Positions 10,022 through 20,451 are shown, counted from the stretch's first letter. The stretch is DNA of 64,000 nt from Deinandra increscens subsp. villosa (GCA_039602395.1 JBCNJP010000003.1:15781167-15845166); one strand, 5' to 3'. Notes: generated from the letters alone by a model not told the origin. A program made the numbers and translations.

Positions 10022-13000
10022 TCAAGATGGAGCGTGAAGATCTTGAACGCCCAACTTGTCAAGTAGAAGACGGAATTGTTGTGCTCCTAAAGCCTTCGTG
10101 AACACGTCGGCTATTTGGGATTTGGTATGGATGTTTAGAGGCTTAACTTCTCGGGATTCAACTCTTTCACGAACAAAATAGCAATCCATCTCAACGTGCT
10201 TTGTTCGTTCATGAAAGACCGGATTGTTGGCGATGTGCCGTGCGGCTTGATTGTCACAGAATAAGGGTGTAGGACCACTTTGTGTGACATCTAATTCCTT
10301 CAAAAGCCATCGCATCCATAGTATTTCACTGACCGTGGTGGCCATTGCTCGGTATTCGGCTTCGGCGGATGATCGAGATACAACCGATTGTTTCTTGGAT
10401 CTCCAAGAGACAGGTGCTCCACCCATAAGTAAAAGGTATCCCGTTCTGGATTTTCTAGTAAATGGACAACCTAACCAATCAGAGTCACAATACGCGGTTA
10501 GGTTGGTTCCTCCATCACGCGGAAGTAGAATCCCTTGTCCAGGGGTAGCCTTTAGGTATCGTAGAACACGGTTAGCCGCTTCCATGTGCATTTGACGTGG
10601 ATTGGCAACAAATTGACTTAGAACGTTGACAGAATAAGCGAGGTCAGGCCGAGTAGCCTGTAAGTAGAGAAGACGTCCTACAAGCCTGCGATATTGGCTT
10701 GCATCTACTTTAGGTCCCCCACTATCCTTGTCTAGTTTCAAGTTTTGCTCCATAGGGAAGCTGCTCGGTTTACATCCTTGTAATCCACAATCATTGAGGA
10801 TGTCTAGTATGTATTTTCTTTGACTTAGAACAAGGCCCTTCTGTGTTCGAGCAACTTCAATTCCTAAGAAGTATTTTAGCACTCCGAGATCTTTGATGCT
10901 AAACTTCTTGTCAAGATAGGTCTTTGTTTGTCGAATCTTTTCAAGACTATTTCCTGCAATGATCACATCATCTACATATATGAGAGCCGTGACACATGTG
11001 CCACCATTTTTGTATATGAAGAGGGAGTGATCCATCTTGGTTTGCTTAAAACCGATCTCAACCAATGCTAATGTGAATTTTTGGTACCAGTTTCGTGAGG
11101 CTTGTTTCAAACCATATAATGACTTCTTTAGCTTGCATACCCTTGTTTCTTCTTTATTGCAAAATCCTTGGGGTATCTTCATGTATACCTCCTCATCTAA
11201 CTCTCCATGCAAAAAGGCATTGTTTACATCTAATTGATGTATTATCCAATCCTTTTTTACCGCTACTGCAAGCAAGCTTCGAACAGTAACAAGTTTTGCA
11301 ACTGGTGCAAATGTTTCATGGTAGTCAACACCTTCCATTTGGGTGAAGCCCTTTGCGACCAACCTGGCCTTGTACCTTTCAACTTCACCATTAGGCTTGT
11401 ACTTGATCTTATAGACCCATTTGGAGTCTATGGCTCGTTTGCCCCTTGGTAGTTCCTCGAGGCTCCACGTACCATTATCCTCGAGTGCTTGTATTTCTTT
11501 CTTCATTGCATTTCTCCACCTTTCATCCTGCACGGCTTGACTAAAGTGTTTTGGCTCATCATTCGAATCGATGGCCGTTAGGTAAGCCTTATGAGAGTTA
11601 GAAAACTTTTCATAGGAAATAAAATTAGCTAAGGGATGTACCGTCGAGGATGCTTGACTGGAGGCGGGTTGTGCATGATCTACCGATGGGGGAAGTTGAA
11701 CATTATAGTCGGAAAGGTGTCTCGGTTGTGTTTTAGTCCTTCTTTCTCTGATGGGTTCTGTTACTTCAACGGAATCATTAACATTTACATTTTCTTCTTG
11801 ATCCATGTTACCCTCAATATCTTCACCCGTGTTTTCTGTTGTGCTACTTGTCTCCTCGTTTTGTTGGGCTGATGAAGAAATTCCGTGGTCTGGGCCACCA
11901 ATATTTCCTTCATTTTGGTCTGATAAGAAAGTTCCTTCAAGTGGGCCACCATTTTCATTCTCGCATGACTCACTGATCACTTCCACATTTTCAATAGCTA
12001 TACTTTCCTTTTGCCAACTATTTGGGAATTCATAAATATCTTCTTGGTCTTTGTTTTTATTGTTTGTGGAGAAAGGAAATACATTTTCCACAAACTTTAC
12101 ATCTCTAGAAATCATAATTTTCCCATGTTTGACATCGTAGATTTTATACCCTTTTGTCCCTCTCGGGTACCCAACAAAAATTCCTGGCCTCCCCCTTACT
12201 TCAAACTTATCGCCTTTCGTTTCCGTACTTCTGTAATATGCTAAACATCCAAATACCCTTAAAAGGCTATAATCAGGTTTTTGATTATATAGAATTTCGA
12301 AGGGGGTTTTGTTCTCTATCACATCCGAGGGCAACCGATTAATTAAGTAGGCTGCTGTTAGAATGCATTCACCCCAAAACTTTGTTGGTAAGTTTGCCTC
12401 AAACCTTAAGGCTCGTGCCACTTCAAGTAGATGTCTATGCTTACGTTCCACCACCCCGTTTTGTTGAGGGGTGTGGGGACAAGTCGTTTCTAGAAAAATC
12501 CCTTCATTGGCATAAAATTCAAGCATTCTGTTTGATGTAAACTCCCCGCCATTATCACACCTAAACCTTTTGATGTTCTTCTCAAACTGAGTTTTAACAA
12601 ATTTGTGAAAATATATCAAACATTCACTTGCATCATTTTTGTGTTTAAGAAGAAAAACCCAAACTGCCCTACTATAATCATCTACTATAGTAAGAAAATA
12701 ATTCGCACGTGAAGTAGAAGGTGTACGGTATGGACCCCAAATATCGCAGTGCATTAACTCAAAGCAACCATGAGTTTTAATTGAACCTATAGGAAAGGGC
12801 GATCTTGTGTGTTTAGCTTTAGCACAAGAATCACAAAACCAGTTTTCATTCTTAATAGAAACATCCTTAAGAAAATCAATATGAGAGAGTTTTAAATTTG
12901 AAGGATGACCTAAACGTTTGTGCCAAATGTCAACAGTAGTCATCATAGCTTGCCTCTTGTCTTCAACCATTCCCATTTGGTAGAGACCATCCTTGCACTC

Positions 13001-13612
13001 ACCTGCTCCAATTAATTTCTTCGACTGCAAGTCTTGTATAACAAAAAAATCTGGAAAAAATGTCACTGCACATTGGAGATCCCTTGATAATTTGCTAACA
13101 GACAACAAGTTACAATTAAATTTAGGAACATGCAAAACTCCATTTATCTTTGTTCCACTTTTTAAGGTATGCTCTCCTTTTCCTTCCACGGCTATCTTCT
13201 CACCATTCGGTATGATAACCGGTAATTCATGAATACCTTTAGTTTGGTTTTCAAGAACCGATTCCTTGTATGTAATATGATCAGTGGCGCCTGAATCCAC
13301 AATCCAACTATTTCTTCTATCACTGTTACCTGTTGTGTGTACGGTAGGAGACACCGATGCCATATTTGCTGTTGGAGACACATCTTCTTTCGTTCCTTCG
13401 TTACCACCTACAAAGAGACTCAAGAATTGTTGGTATTGCTCACCGGTTAGCCCCGGTATGGGGCTGATTTCGTAGTCGATGCAGGCGGCTCTAGGCTTTG
13501 TCTTTTCTCGTTTCATCTGTCGGGGATAATCAGAAGCGTGGATGTTATATGGTGAGTTATGATCGAACATGACTCCATCCTTCTTGCTTTGTTTGTCATT
13601 CTTGTGAGCCAT
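10022..13612 (-). CDS. Copia polyprotein: gag remnant, protease, integrase, reverse transcriptase, RNase H
   Basis: A single open frame of 1196 residues from ATG 13612, 50 bp past the primer site. Residues about 1-35 resemble the start of a Copia gag (SPYNIHASDYPRQM). The text then jumps to the short linker normally found after the zinc knuckle, so most of gag and its CCHC knuckle are absent without loss of frame. Downstream everything is present: protease DSGA near 106-109, a GAG-pre-integrase HxxxC-type segment near 230-270, integrase with its DDE-type core (CDIWGP, VDDYSRA, NGVVERKHR) at 285-395, reverse transcriptase with YVDD near 880, and RNase H (YCDSDW, SSAEAEYRA) near 1070-1120. It should copy and integrate only if another element supplies capsid protein. 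No stop codons interrupt it. Confidence 0.95.
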   Translation of the reverse strand: MAHKNDKQSKKDGVMFDHNSPYNIHASDYPRQMKREKTKPRAACIDYEISPIPGLTGEQYQQFLSLFVGGNEGTKEDVSPTANMASVSPTVHTTGNSDRRNSWIVDSGATDHITYKESVLENQTKGIHELPVIIPNGEKIAVEGKGEHTLKSGTKINGVLHVPKFNCNLLSVSKLSRDLQCAVTFFPDFFVIQDLQSKKLIGAGECKDGLYQMGMVEDKRQAMMTTVDIWHKRLGHPSNLKLSHIDFLKDVSIKNENWFCDSCAKAKHTRSPFPIGSIKTHGCFELMHCDIWGPYRTPSTSRANYFLTIVDDYSRAVWVFLLKHKNDASECLIYFHKFVKTQFEKNIKRFRCDNGGEFTSNRMLEFYANEGIFLETTCPHTPQQNGVVERKHRHLLEVARALRFEANLPTKFWGECILTAAYLINRLPSDVIENKTPFEILYNQKPDYSLLRVFGCLAYYRSTETKGDKFEVRGRPGIFVGYPRGTKGYKIYDVKHGKIMISRDVKFVENVFPFSTNNKNKDQEDIYEFPNSWQKESIAIENVEVISESCENENGGPLEGTFLSDQNEGNIGGPDHGISSSAQQNEETSSTTENTGEDIEGNMDQEENVNVNDSVEVTEPIRERRTKTQPRHLSDYNVQLPPSVDHAQPASSQASSTVHPLANFISYEKFSNSHKAYLTAIDSNDEPKHFSQAVQDERWRNAMKKEIQALEDNGTWSLEELPRGKRAIDSKWVYKIKYKPNGEVERYKARLVAKGFTQMEGVDYHETFAPVAKLVTVRSLLAVAVKKDWIIHQLDVNNAFLHGELDEEVYMKIPQGFCNKEETRVCKLKKSLYGLKQASRNWYQKFTLALVEIGFKQTKMDHSLFIYKNGGTCVTALIYVDDVIIAGNSLEKIRQTKTYLDKKFSIKDLGVLKYFLGIEVARTQKGLVLSQRKYILDILNDCGLQGCKPSSFPMEQNLKLDKDSGGPKVDASQYRRLVGRLLYLQATRPDLAYSVNVLSQFVANPRQMHMEAANRVLRYLKATPGQGILLPRDGGTNLTAYCDSDWLGCPFTRKSRTGYLLLMGGAPVSWRSKKQSVVSRSSAEAEYRAMATTVSEILWMRWLLKELDVTQSGPTPLFCDNQAARHIANNPVFHERTKHVEMDCYFVRERVESREVKPLNIHTKSQIADVFTKALGAQQFRLLLDKLGVQDLHAPS

Positions 13613-13664
13613 TGGGGAAGTCGATGTTTCTTTTAGGGTTTTCTTTGGGACTGCTCTGATGCCA

Positions 13665-13809
13665 TAAAACCTTGGTAGAACAGAATATTATGTCATCGAT
13701 TAAAAAAATTAAAGGATACAAGGTCCTAATATAGATGTAAATTCAAAAATAAAAAAGGAAAAAAAATATGTGACCAAATATAGCCGCTAGCAAAAAACGG
13801 ATTGCAATA
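13665..13809 (-). repeat. 5' LTR of the Copia element
   Basis: Identical to 9870-10014, so insertion was recent on an evolutionary scale. The primer site begins directly after it at 13664 reading downward. Confidence 0.92.
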
Positions 13810-14154
13810 TATCAGGGGTAGCGGGGACTAACGGGGATTCGGGGGGCAGCGCACCCGGGAAATTTTTTAAGGTAGTTAACGGGCTTTTAATCATATTTTA
13901 AGGGGCTTTTGATCATATTTTTAAGTAAAAGCCATAAAATTTCTTTCAGGGGTCGCGAAAATTCGTTTCAGGGGTCGGCGAAAAACCGAAAACCTATAAA
14001 TAAAATAAAAATTGCACGTCGGGGTAAAAGTTCAGGGGTAGCGGGCGCTACCCCTAGGCCCTTAGTGGGTCCGCCACTGTATATAAATAGCAAATAAACA
14101 CGAGATTAATAATGGAAGAAAACATATACAAACTTACAGAGTTACAGCTAGCTC

Positions 14155-14351
14155 ACTGTTTTGACCAAAGGCTGGTCCATGTTGGAAACTAAAACTTCAC
14201 TCGGTTTCTTCGTTCAACATTTGACTCTCCCACTAAACTTCCTATATATACCTCAGCATCCCCCCCACTCCTTCGTTTCATTCCTCAGATGAACCACCGA
14301 AGTCAACCCAGTTCAGCTTGAACCCGGCCACCACTGCATCTACCAAAAAAC
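14155..14351 (+). promoter_or_regulatory. Promoter and leader of WRKY copy A with W-box cores
   Basis: TTGACC at 14161-14166 and TTGACT at 14221-14226 are W-box cores, the sites bound by WRKY proteins. A third TTGAC core lies on the minus strand at 14302-14306 in the leader. TATATATA at 14243-14250 is a plausible TATA box about 100 bp before the ATG. The arrangement suggests auto- or cross-regulation within the WRKY family; this is inference from motifs. Confidence 0.55.
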
Positions 14352-15977
14352 ATGGACGGGGCGTGTGTTTACGAAGAGAAGACGGTCCTTCACGAGCTAA
14401 CTCAAGGGATACAAATGGCTGAACAGCTAAGAGCCAATCTGCATTCAGCTGAAGCAAGAGGCTTGTTGATGCAAAAGATCTTATCTGCATATGATAACGC
14501 TCTTTTGGTTCTCAAATCGCGCAACACGGCTCCCGCGCCTGCCCTCCGAGCAGCCAGTCCACCCGAATCATTGATATCCAGTGGGAGCCCGGGAAGTGAA
14601 GGATTCAAGTTTGACCAACAACCCTTTTCCGTTCAGCAGGGGAAAAATGTCATTTCCAAAAGGAGGTATTTTGATGATACCCTTATATTTTCACTTCCTC
14701 ATCAATTAGTTAATTACTATATGTGTTGAGGTGCAAAATCTCATCTTTTATTTTCTTGCTTGGTCACAGAAAACGGTCTACAACATGGGAAGAACAAGTT
14801 AGAATATTCAGTGGCAATAATGGATTAGAGGATGACACTGATCAAGATGGTTACAATTGGAGGAAATACGGGCAGAAAGACATTTTGGGAGCTAAATTTC
14901 CAAGGTAGAGTTTTGTTATATTACTAGCTTGATCTGCTCGCTCCCATAGTCTTTGCGATCAGATCTAAGAAATGTTTGGCAAATGTTTAAAAAACCTGTT
15001 TTTTAGTTGAATCGGAAAACGCCTCAGAAACGGGTAAACCGGTCGGATCGGTTGAACCTGCCGGTTCAACCGGTCAGATCGGTTGAACTGGCCGGTTCAA
15101 CCGGTCACCTTCTAAAACTTGGGATTTTAGCCATGGCTTTGTACAACCTCTATTCTTGCCCTATAAACTTGCATTCCAACCTTATAAAAACCATTTTCCA
15201 CTATTTATTGCACCATTTCTTTGGAAATTCATTCAACCATATGAAATTTTCAAAGTATAAATTCAAAACAAACAATCCAAATTACGAAGAAAACCAAAGT
15301 ACATGAAACCATACGAATAGATCCATATAAGAAAGTACAAATCCAACACAAACAAAAGCATAAGCACCATCATGGAGACATGAGTGTTGTATTCGTCAAG
15401 TGCGTGATCGCTTAATGATTGAAATTCACTATCATCTTCTCCATCCTCATCAACAAGAGTATAATCACCATCATTTTAATGATTTTCTTTTATTATATTT
15501 TGCAGAAGCTATTATAGATGCTCATATAGTAAGGTACAGAAATGTATGGCAACAAAACAAGTGCAGAAAATAGATGCAAACCCGACTGTGTTTGAAATTG
15601 CGTACAAAGGGAAACACAGATGCATTCATGGTGCCCAGTCGGCTTCACCACCACCACCCACTCTACCTGAGAAAAATGAAATAACCCTAACCCACCACCA
15701 CCAACAACTATCACCGCCAAATCCTAGTGAGACGCTCTCTAATTTCAGAGCCAACCTAACTGTGGACACCATGGTTTTGGGTGGTGACACTCTTGCATCT
15801 CCAATATTCTCCTTACCTTCAACATCATCTGGACTCATGGATGACCTTGACCAGTTTCATTTTATCTCTCCAGCTACCTCGGAAACCAATTTTCCTTATG
15901 ATGATAATGAACTATGGCAAGTCTATTCACCCCCATTTATCTCCCCAGCTACCTCGGAAACCAATTTTCTTTACTGA
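14352..15977 (+). CDS. Group III WRKY transcription factor, copy A (truncated tail)
   Basis: Three exons: 14352-14665, 14770-14904 and 15506 onward, with GT-AG introns. The second intron splits the Arg codon of the conserved PR site, typical of group III. Exon 1 encodes a Leu/Glu-rich amino end and a basic KRRKR junction. Exon 2 carries WRKYGQK. Exon 3 completes a C-X7-C-X23-H-X-C zinc finger, the group III C2HC form that binds W-boxes. The tail then enters a 25-residue repeat array, but a one-base insertion near 15971-15976 in the second unit gives a TGA at 15975-15977, so the product is 306 residues with an intact DNA-binding domain but only about one and a half repeat units. The lost part continues in another frame to 16512. 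It could act as a dominant-negative form or be a pseudogene. Confidence 0.85.
15000..15120. repeat. CCGGTTCAACC palindromic fragment in intron 2 of WRKY copy A
   Basis: Overlapping direct and inverted copies of CGGTTGAAC and CCGGTTCAACCGGTC. The same fragment is in intron 2 of copy C (about 62970-63060) and in worn form near 9600-9705. Likely an old MITE present before the A/C duplication. Confidence 0.6.
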
Positions 15978-16434
15978 TGATAATGAACTATGGCAAGTCT
16001 ATTCACCCCCATTTATCTCCCCAGCTACCTCGGAAACCAATTTTCCTTGCTATGATGATGAACTACAGCAAGTCTATTCACCACCTTTTATCTCCCCAGC
16101 TACCTCGGAAACCAATTTTCCTTGCTATGATGATGAACTACAGCAAGTCTATTCACCACCTTTTATCTCCCCAGCTACCTCGGAAACCAATATTCCTTGC
16201 TATGATGATGAACTACAGCAAGTCTATTCACCACCTTTTATCTCCCCAGCTACCTCGGAAACCAATTTTCCTTGCTTTGATAATGAACTACGGCAAGTCT
16301 ATTCACCACCTTTTATCTCCCCAGCTACCTCGGAAACCAATTTTCCTTGCTATGATAATGAACTACAGCAAGTCTATTCACCGCCTTTTATCTCCCCAGC
16401 TACCTTGGAAACCCATTTTTTCAGAGAGTGGGGA
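15861..16434 (+). repeat. 75 bp in-frame tandem repeat in WRKY copy A tail, 7 units plus a partial
   Basis: Seven units of exactly 75 bp start at 15861; an eighth begins at 16387 and runs into the conserved carboxy end. Each unit encodes 25 residues starting FISPATSETNF and ending QVYSPP, with a variable acidic centre (YDDNELW, CYDDELQ, CFDNELR). The second unit contains the frameshifting insertion. Confidence 0.95.
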
Positions 16435-16850
16435 AGCTCTTCATCATTGGATTTGCTTGCTGGTCCAGCAGATGTGGACCCTTGTTTCGAGTTTATGAAC
16501 TCTTTGTTGTAGAAGGTTACCGCTAAGAAATTTCTGATAGACATACAACAAATAAAATCTACAATAAGAGAACTATGCTTGAAAAATTAGAATGTAAGAC
16601 TTTATATATAGCCATGGGAACATCTTAAATCAGTGTATCAGTGTCAGTGTCGTTTTTGTATATATATGCACTTTTATTTTTAAGATGTTGTGAATCCAAT
16701 TAAGAATTTCAAGTAAAAATAGGATTATTGAGAGAAAGATTTCAAGTTAGTAAGCTACCAAACCACCCAACCCAGTTCGATCGCTCAAACCCAACAAATT
16801 TTATTATTTTGAGTATGTTACATAAATGGTCCTTCATGTTGTATTAAAAT

Positions 16851-17646
16851 AGGTCTTTTAAGTAAACTAGTTACACTAGATATTCTTTTAGACTTTTAGT
16901 TACATGCTTGTTTTGGAAAAGACAATTTCTCTTTAAAAACGTAAAAAACTCATTAAGTAGGGGCAAATTTTATTATTTCAGAATTTTTATTTAACTAATC
17001 AATAAAATCCAACCCCCCTCCCCCCCCCTCGATTTTAGTTCAAAAAGCTAAAAAACTACTAGTTGAGTCCATTAGTTTCACGTTTTATCTTAAATATATC
17101 TTAATTACAATCGAAGTCACTAATTTCCATCCATTAGTTGTCTTAATTTCCTGTGAAAAGATAAATATACCCTTAGAGCAACTAACGAAACCCTATTGTA
17201 AAATTAGGTATGGTATGCCCAATATGTTTTGTCCCCACTTTTCTAAACTTATGTATATGGATGGTCCCTACTATTTTCTCAACCATAAAACCCATGGTTT
17301 TGGAAACCCGTGGTTTTGGAATCGATTGACATTAATTATATTCGTTAAGTGCATGTAAAATTTATGTTTTTTACCCTTAATAGTAAATAAAATATAAAGT
17401 TCAAAAAAATAGAGTAAAGTATGGTTTTAGTCGTGAATGTTTAATAAAGGTAACTTTTTAGTTCATTTGTTTTAATTTCACTTTTAGTTTCAACTAAAAC
17501 CATATCACTAACTTTCAACCATTTTTATGTTAGCCTTTATAAAAATTAAAATACCCTTTGTAGAAATCAAGGATGATCGGGTCGGATCAATCACACAAGA
17601 AATCTAATAAGCTCTTCGAACCATTAATATCATCACCGAATTTTGA
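16851..17646. other. No gene seen
   Basis: AT-rich intergenic DNA with a C-rich run near 17012-17028. No domain-bearing frame. Confidence 0.4.
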
Positions 17647-17732
17647 CGAACTGCCAGAGGCGGACCTTTTAAGGTCCAGGAGTAGCCCGTGCTACCCTTT
17701 AAATAACTATATGTTAGTAATATTAACAAATT

Positions 17733-17815
17733 AGAAATTTGGCTCAATGGTAACTCCTTAGACTCAGGATCCGAAAAGATCGCAAGTTTGATTCTCATCG
17801 CTTGCAAAAAAAAAA
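17733..17815 (+). mobile_element. tRNA-derived SINE-like segment
   Basis: Box A-like TTGGCTCAATGGTAACT (about 17738) and box B-like GCAAGTTTGATTCTC (about 17782) are followed by a run of A. Spacing fits a tRNA promoter. No target duplication was identified. Confidence 0.45.
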
Positions 17816-18316
17816 ATTCAGTTTTAAAAGTTGCGAAACTCATATGCGGTATGTCTTCCGGTCTGTCTTCAAAAATATTAGTATGATGATGGAAACGAGT
17901 TTCGGAGTTTCGAACTAAGGACCTCTACTATTTACTAAAGGAACAAGACCACCAAACTAAGAACTTCATGGAATAATATCATTTGGTTTTACAATTTAAA
18001 TCAGCAGTTCTATTTCTTAAATTTAGGACTATTTGGCATTTTTTCAAAAAATAATCTTTATATGACTTTTGTTCTTTTTATTAGCTTGTTTTATGTATAA
18101 CATGTCAATATAATTTATATAGTGATTTATATTATATGTTGTTAAAATTTTAATTTTAGTTAATATATTATTTATATTTTATGTCATATAAGATTGTGAA
18201 AATATTGGTTTAAAACCGTCACACAAGAAATCAAGTTATCACTTTTAACAAATTCTTTGTTTTTATTCATGAATATTTTTTAACTTCATACATTTATCAT
18301 ATTGCTTTATTATATA

Positions 18317-20125
18317 CTAGGATAGAACCCGTGTATTACACGGGCTTAGTTATTAAAAATCTACAACTCATAATTCATAATTAATCTTTTTATTAATGAA
18401 TTACATTTTACAGTACATAAAATAATTACAATGAAAATTACATGATAGAAAAATTTTATTTCATAAATCGGTATATTTTTTTATAACGAAAATTACATAG
18501 TACATTAGCTCACTCTAGCTGATTCAAATCATTAATTCCATCCCAATTTTTTAAGTCATTCTTAGCATGTATAATATCATTATCTTTGAAGTAACCATGA
18601 TACTTCACATATTTTTAAATCAAAATGAAACTTTTCATTTAATTTGAAATTAAATTATTAAATTCAAAAGTTAAATTACTGTAGTTGAATGCATATTCTT
18701 TGATCATTTCTCTCATCAGTAATGCTTCGCTGTTATTGCAAGAAACAAAATACATTTTAACAAGAAATAAGATAAGCTAAAAGTAAAATGAAATTCTTCA
18801 AACTGAAACCAACAAACCTTCATGTCCATTCCTCTTTTACTTGTATTAAAAAAAATGGAATTTTAAATGATAATATTAGCAACCAAAACACAATAACAAA
18901 TTTTATACTGCATATAGATTTAGGGGGTGTGAGAGGGTCTAACTTCATAATCTACGGTTAAAGTATGCAAATTGACATAATTGCCATAGTCATGTTATTA
19001 TCCTTCATTCTTTTGCAACACAACCTGCAAAATAAGTGCTTCAGATCAGAATTTGTTCATTTGCTGAAGTACAAAAAGGAAAATATTTAATATATGTTAA
19101 GGCAATTTTAAAATTAACCTTCTTTGGATATACCAACTACAATGAGCTAAACCTTTGGACCATGTCTATTTGCTTCAATCCATGTCAAGTATTCATCTAA
19201 AGACAACCAACAATGGACCAATATTAATGCAATTCTTTACAAGGAACTCCTCTTTGTTATAATCTTTTTGAAAAATACTAAAATTAGATCCCTTCAGTAC
19301 TATTTGACATAGAATGTTCATGAAAGGAAATGTTGACTAACACATTTGAATAGCTATATGCCTATATCTAACTTCAAATGTAGATAAGTTATAGAGACAC
19401 TGCAAAAGTTACATGCTAATGGTACTCTCTGCCTTTTATTATCTATGCTTGTAGATAAGTTATAGAGACACCGCAAAAGTTACATGCTAAAAGTTAAATT
19501 TTTTGAAGCATATAGAACAATACCCAAAAGGAAGACACCAGAATTAGCATATAAAATCAAAAAATCTTACCTTTTGATGCCCACGTAATAAAAAACACTT
19601 CACTTCATCTTGAAAGAACATATATAATACTAACTGATTAGCGGGCCAGTAAAGTCAGTTCCCTTCATGTTTAGATCCAAAATTAGTTTCAAAAATCGAA
19701 CGTACATATTGAAAATTAGTCATTGCAGAATCATATCAGATCTGAAAAATTCAAACCTGGAGAAAAATCGACAAAAGATGAAGCAATGAAGAAAACTCCA
19801 TGGTTTCTTGCAGGCCGATGATTACCCAAATGACGATTAAACCCTAAAAACGTGATGCTATAGATTGATAGAGAGAATTCGAAAGAACGAGATGAAAGGA
19901 GACGAAGGAGAAATAGAGTGCGCAATGGAGTGAGCGACTGGAAATTAGGGTTTCTGGGGAAAAAGGTCGGGTAAAAGTTTTTGGGTGAAAGGATATCCAT
20001 GTGTTTTTTTTTTTTTTTTTTTTTTGGTGTAAAGGGGTTTAGAGGATGAGCGGGAAAATGATTGTGAGAGTGAATCAGGTGATGACAAGTGGCAAGAGTT
20101 GTAATCTTTTATTAAAAGTAGTAGA
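18317..20125 (-). mobile_element. Non-autonomous Helitron, 1.8 kb
   Basis: Read on the minus strand it begins TCTACTACTTTTAATAAAAG after an A and ends with the hairpin CCCGTGTAATACACGGG, a short spacer and CTAG before a T, which are the two diagnostic Helitron ends and an A/T target. No helicase or Rep protein is encoded. The interior is AT-rich with some genic-looking fragments, for instance a minus-strand open frame of 89 codons at 20000-19731, which could be captured sequence. Confidence 0.82.
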
Positions 20126-20269
20126 TCTTAAACTTCTTAGTCTTTATTCATAGGTTCAACCCCGTAGAGGTTGCCGCCCAACCCCGCTTTCTCGGGTCGC
20201 TGTCCCCGAACGTCACTAAAACATTTGTGCTACCCCTAAAAAAAATCTAGCTCCGCCCCTACGAACTGC

Positions 20270-20451
20270 TATGTGACCTTGAGGATAACCTACACACTGA
20301 ACAAACCGTTAGGACAGTATATGGATGAAAGGGTCCCTGTAATGACCCTTCGACATGAGAATCAGTAACTTGTAGTAGTGTATGTGATTAGGGTTAGAGA
20401 GGGAGCATAGAGAAGAAAGGTAACTCCTACGCATGTATATTAAATTTCGAA
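20270..20451. other. No gene seen
   Basis: Short intergenic spacer between the hAT duplication and the CACTA terminus. Confidence 0.4.

Larger units (their letters stand above)
9870..13809 (-). mobile_element. Young Copia retrotransposon with identical 145 bp LTRs, gag deleted
   Basis: LTRs at 9870-10014 and 13665-13809 are identical by eye. TATCA flanks both sides (9865-9869, 13810-13814), a 5 bp target duplication. On the coding strand the LTR starts TATTGC and ends GTTTTA, the non-canonical TA...TA ends known for some plant Copia elements. A primer site TGGCATCAGAGCAG (complementary to initiator Met tRNA) follows the 5' LTR and a purine tract GAGGGAGAG precedes the 3' LTR. At 3.94 kb it is shorter than a full Copia element because gag is mostly missing. 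Confidence 0.93.
9843..14079. mobile_element. hAT-type MITE split by a Copia insertion
   Basis: Ends CAGTGGCGGATCC (9843) and GGTCCGCCACTG (to 14079) are inverted repeats, flanked by the 8 bp duplication TATATAAA (9835-9842 and 14080-14087). Without the nested Copia element (9870-13809 plus its 5 bp duplication) the host element is about 290 bp and closely matches 6938-7224. It lies directly against the start of the WRKY copy A duplication arm. Confidence 0.88.
14079..16850 (+). repeat. Left arm of a large inverted duplication carrying WRKY copy A
   Basis: From about 14080 (just inside the hAT duplication) to about 16850 this matches, in reverse complement, 64000 down to about 61250. Promoter, both introns, exons and 3' flank are all included and differ only slightly outside the tandem array. 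The right arm runs off the window, so the full arm length is unknown. Confidence 0.9.
17655..20261. mobile_element. hAT-type element with 8 bp target duplication, interrupted by a Helitron
   Basis: CGAACTGC lies at 17647-17654 and again at 20262-20269. The element starts CAGAGGCGGA and ends TCCGCCCCTA, imperfect inverted repeats of the same type as those at 6938 and 9843. Subtracting the Helitron (18317-20125) leaves about 800 bp with no transposase, so it is non-autonomous. A tRNA-like SINE segment lies inside near 17735. Confidence 0.8.

Noticed and set aside
10251..13475. Plus-strand frames inside the Copia element
   Set aside because: Antisense shadows of the pol frame; no domains.
15914..16498. 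Second open frame across the WRKY array (LPRKPIF-type repeats), also in B and C
   Set aside because: A 75 bp period keeps any open frame open in every unit; it lacks the WRKY context and no start or domain supports it.
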